From: CAYUFB01 sp964444125
GTDB lineage: Bacteria; Patescibacteriota; Dojkabacteria; B142; JAFGMG01
DNA: 64,000 nt
Reading direction: 5' to 3'
NCBI GenBank assembly: GCA_964444125.1
Contig: CAYUFB010000002.1
Coordinates: 1-64,000, forward strand
The translations under genes were made by a program, and so were the position numbers. Shown here in pieces: positions 62,109 through 64,000 of this stretch (positions are counted from its first letter, which is position 1; the number at the start of each line of letters is the position of its first letter). The notes under the pieces were generated by a model. The model ran no database searches. It was given only the letters and a program-made list of their open reading frames with translations, and was not told the DNA's origin.

Positions 62109-63206
62109 ATGGCTATTAATCCTAAGATTAAGCAAAGCGTACAGTCTCTTGTTGATATGGGACTCAGGCAGGGATATCTTACACAAGACGATATTTTAGA
62201 AGTTTTTCCCGAAGTTGAAGAAGATATGAAATTATTGGAATACATCGTTATCCAATTGCAAGATTCTGAGGTAGAAATAATTGAGCCAACTGTTGATGAA
62301 GAAATTCCTGTTGCACCAAAGCCAAGTCAATTATCATTTGAACAGAAGATCCAAATTCTTAAAAAAATTCGCTCTCATGTGAGTACTGATCCAATTAGGG
62401 CATATTTACATGAGATAGGTAGAATTCCATTGTTAAATGCAGAAGAGGAAGTGATCTTGGCCAAGAGAATAGAAAAAGGAGATGAAGAGGCTCGAGAACT
62501 TTTAACAACAGCAAATTTGAGACTTGTTGTCTCAATTGCCAAAAAATATGCCAAAAGAGGTTTGGATTTACTTGATTTAATTCAGGAGGGTAATATCGGA
62601 CTGATGAGAGCAGTGGAGAAATTCGAATACAGAAAAGGATTTAAATTCTCAACATATGCAACCTGGTGGATCAGGCAGGCCATAACCAGAGCTATTGCTG
62701 ATCAAGCTAGGACAATTCGAGTGCCAGTACATATGATCGAAACAATCAACAAATTAAGTAAGGTCAATTCTGAACTTAGTGCCAAACTTGGGCGAAAGCC
62801 TAATCATCAAGAACTAGCAGAAGCTTTAGAAATTGATGTAGATAAAGTACATGAGATTATCCGTATTGCGCAAAGACCGGCTTCACTTGAAGCGCCTATT
62901 GGAGAGGAGAAAGATAGCAAGCTTGAGGATATTATCGCCGATGAATATAGCGCGTCTCCATCAGATATTGCGACTTGGTCGTTTTTGCGTAATCAAATAA
63001 ATGAGATACTTACAGGTCTAACTGATAGAGAAAGGAAGGTATTAGAGTTGCGATTTGGGTTGAAAGATGGAGTATCTAGGACACTTGAAGAAGTCGGACA
63101 TGAATTTAAAGTAACAAGAGAACGTATTAGACAAATAGAAGCAAAAGCTTTAAAGAGACTCAAAAGCGATGAAGTTGCTCAAGCATTGAAAGATTATCTT
63201 AAGTAG
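62109..63206 (+). CDS. rpoD: Principal RNA polymerase sigma factor
   Basis: The 365-residue sigma-70 protein starts at the ATG at 62109. Regions 1.2 ([16 protein letters not shown]), 2 ([20 protein letters not shown] and [17 protein letters not shown]), 3 ([12 protein letters not shown]) and 4 ([14 protein letters not shown]) are all present. It recognises the TTGACA/TATAAT promoters seen across this window. The N-terminal region is short, like SigA of small genomes. An upstream in-frame extension passes through the leader hairpin and is rejected. Confidence 0.97.
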   Translation: MAINPKIKQSVQSLVDMGLRQGYLTQDDILEVFPEVEEDMKLLEYIVIQLQDSEVEIIEPTVDEEIPVAPKPSQLSFEQKIQILKKIRSHVSTDPIRAYLHEIGRIPLLNAEEEVILAKRIEKGDEEARELLTTANLRLVVSIAKKYAKRGLDLLDLIQEGNIGLMRAVEKFEYRKGFKFSTYATWWIRQAITRAIADQARTIRVPVHMIETINKLSKVNSELSAKLGRKPNHQELAEALEIDVDKVHEIIRIAQRPASLEAPIGEEKDSKLEDIIADEYSASPSDIATWSFLRNQINEILTGLTDRERKVLELRFGLKDGVSRTLEEVGHEFKVTRERIRQIEAKALKRLKSDEVAQALKDYLK

Positions 63207-63210
63207 TTTT

Positions 63211-64000
63211 TTATACGTATTTTGCTTGATAAACTTTGAGTACTGTTATAAATAGTACCACAATCAACGGTCCGTATAATAATCCCATCACTCCAAAGAC
63301 TTTCAATCCGCCAAGAATAGAAAACGCAAGAAGCAATGGATTGATGCTGGATTTGGCATTAGCAAGTTGCGTTCTAAGCAATGAATCAATTCCATTCGTC
63401 ATTGCAAGTCCAATTCCAAATAAAACTAGTGCTTTGATCACTTCTCCAGAAATCAAAAGGTAAATACTTGCTGGAATCCATACAATACCTGAGCCAATTG
63501 GGATTATAGAGAACAAAGCAATCATCATGCCCCAAAATACCGGAGCCTCTAGACCAAGAATCCAGAAAGCAAATCCACCGATGATTCCTAACCCAAATGC
63601 AACAACAAAAGTCCCCTTAATTATTGCATTGGAGGTCTCAACGAAATTTTTGATAAATAGTTTATCAACATTGTCATCGAGCGGACTTAGATCCACAATT
63701 GCTTTGTACAATCTTGGGCGAAGTGAAAACAAAGAGAAAATCGATATAAGTAGAAGAGAGGCTTGTGTCACAAGGGATAAAGTCTTTGAGACACTTCCTT
63801 TTAGCCCGTTAACAATAGTATTTAGAAAACTTTCCGAAAATTTGATCGCAAATTGTTGTACTTCTTCGTTAGTTATTTGGTTTTCGGGATTTGAACTTAC
63901 TTTGGAGATTAATTCATTTACCTTTTCAAGTCCAACGCTGTATTCTCCAATCAAATCGTGTTCTTGCCAAAATCCTTCTACTTTGCCAACAAGATTATTT
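63211..64000 (-). CDS. AI-2E-family permease, 5' end outside the window
   Basis: The visible part has at least 263 residues and runs past the window edge without a stop. It has the AI-2E/PerM family topology: a central soluble segment and C-terminal helices with IPIGSGIVWIPASIYLL and GLLYGPLIVVLF, the conserved end of the family. It exports or takes up an unknown small solute. It converges with rpoD, whose stop is 4 bp away. Confidence 0.9.
   Translation of the reverse strand, partial: NNLVGKVEGFWQEHDLIGEYSVGLEKVNELISKVSSNPENQITNEEVQQFAIKFSESFLNTIVNGLKGSVSKTLSLVTQASLLLISIFSLFSLRPRLYKAIVDLSPLDDNVDKLFIKNFVETSNAIIKGTFVVAFGLGIIGGFAFWILGLEAPVFWGMMIALFSIIPIGSGIVWIPASIYLLISGEVIKALVLFGIGLAMTNGIDSLLRTQLANAKSSINPLLLAFSILGGLKVFGVMGLLYGPLIVVLFITVLKVYQAKYV

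Noticed and set aside
1..64000. Recoded UGA (glycine code of Gracilibacteria/SR1)
   Set aside because: TGA ends intact genes such as the Nudix gene and the response regulator, and no protein has TGA at conserved glycine positions.
1..64000. CRISPR array or prophage
   Set aside because: No regularly spaced repeats, integrase, terminase or structural phage genes were found.

Overview
The window is an AT-rich, tightly packed bacterial chromosome segment that contains the replication-initiation region. Small single-copy core genes, many short unrecognised proteins, a truncated dcw cluster, a membrane-anchored MurF, two FemAB proteins, sortases and a TrbC/VirB2-like pilin together suggest a reduced-genome Patescibacteria/CPR bacterium. 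Dojkabacteria (WS6) or a relative is a guess from gene style only. TAA, TAG and TGA all end otherwise intact genes, so the UGA-glycine code of Gracilibacteria/SR1 does not apply.

Layout. 1-4.2 kb: small hypothetical genes, tRNA-Ser(CGA), tRNA-Arg(GCG), a flavin reductase and two decayed genes (membrane/zinc-ribbon protein, MFS permease). 4.3-8.97 kb: RodZ-like protein, LexA, an ArsR-like regulator, glutamate dehydrogenase, thioredoxin reductase and YidD. 8.97-11.9 kb: DnaA-box region, dnaA, dnaN. 11.9-17.3 kb: a repeat-rich spacer, then FemAB, a metallophosphoesterase, an unknown 391-residue protein, a DegT-type aminotransferase and an SGNH hydrolase (possible surface-polymer locus). 17.3-29.9 kb: UvrD/PcrA, an anchored transglutaminase, a decayed EamA transporter, argS, pyrG, a frameshifted anchored envelope protein and dnaG. 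29.9-36 kb: tsaD, an MFS permease, a HIT protein, a TsaC-TsaE fusion, HU, YmdB-type phosphoesterase, def. 36-43.6 kb: YifB/ComM, Nudix, Hsp20 with a CIRCE-like operator, a sortase, two degenerate DHH-family proteins and an orphan response regulator. 43.6-52.3 kb: ftsK, GH18-like protein, EamA transporter, trmD, an AbiEii-like toxin-antitoxin pair, a second FemAB and MurF. 52.4-64 kb: small membrane protein, hydrolase, rpsO, ftsQ, a pilin-like gene with two in-frame stops, ftsA, ftsZ, two unknown genes, a second sortase, rpoD and a partial AI-2E-type permease.

The genes cover replication (dnaA, dnaN, dnaG, ftsK, HU), division (ftsQ, ftsA, ftsZ), tRNA charging and modification (argS, trmD, tsaD, tsaC-tsaE), protein maturation (def, yidD) and cell-wall or surface building (MurF, two FemAB, GH18, two sortases, transglutaminase). 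The least expected signals are regulatory. Many starts lie 5-6 nt after a -10-like hexamer, implying leaderless mRNAs. Two genes (rpoD and the first DHH-like gene) have an intrinsic-terminator-like hairpin at the predicted 5' end of the transcript. Six accessory or envelope genes are broken while the core genes are intact.
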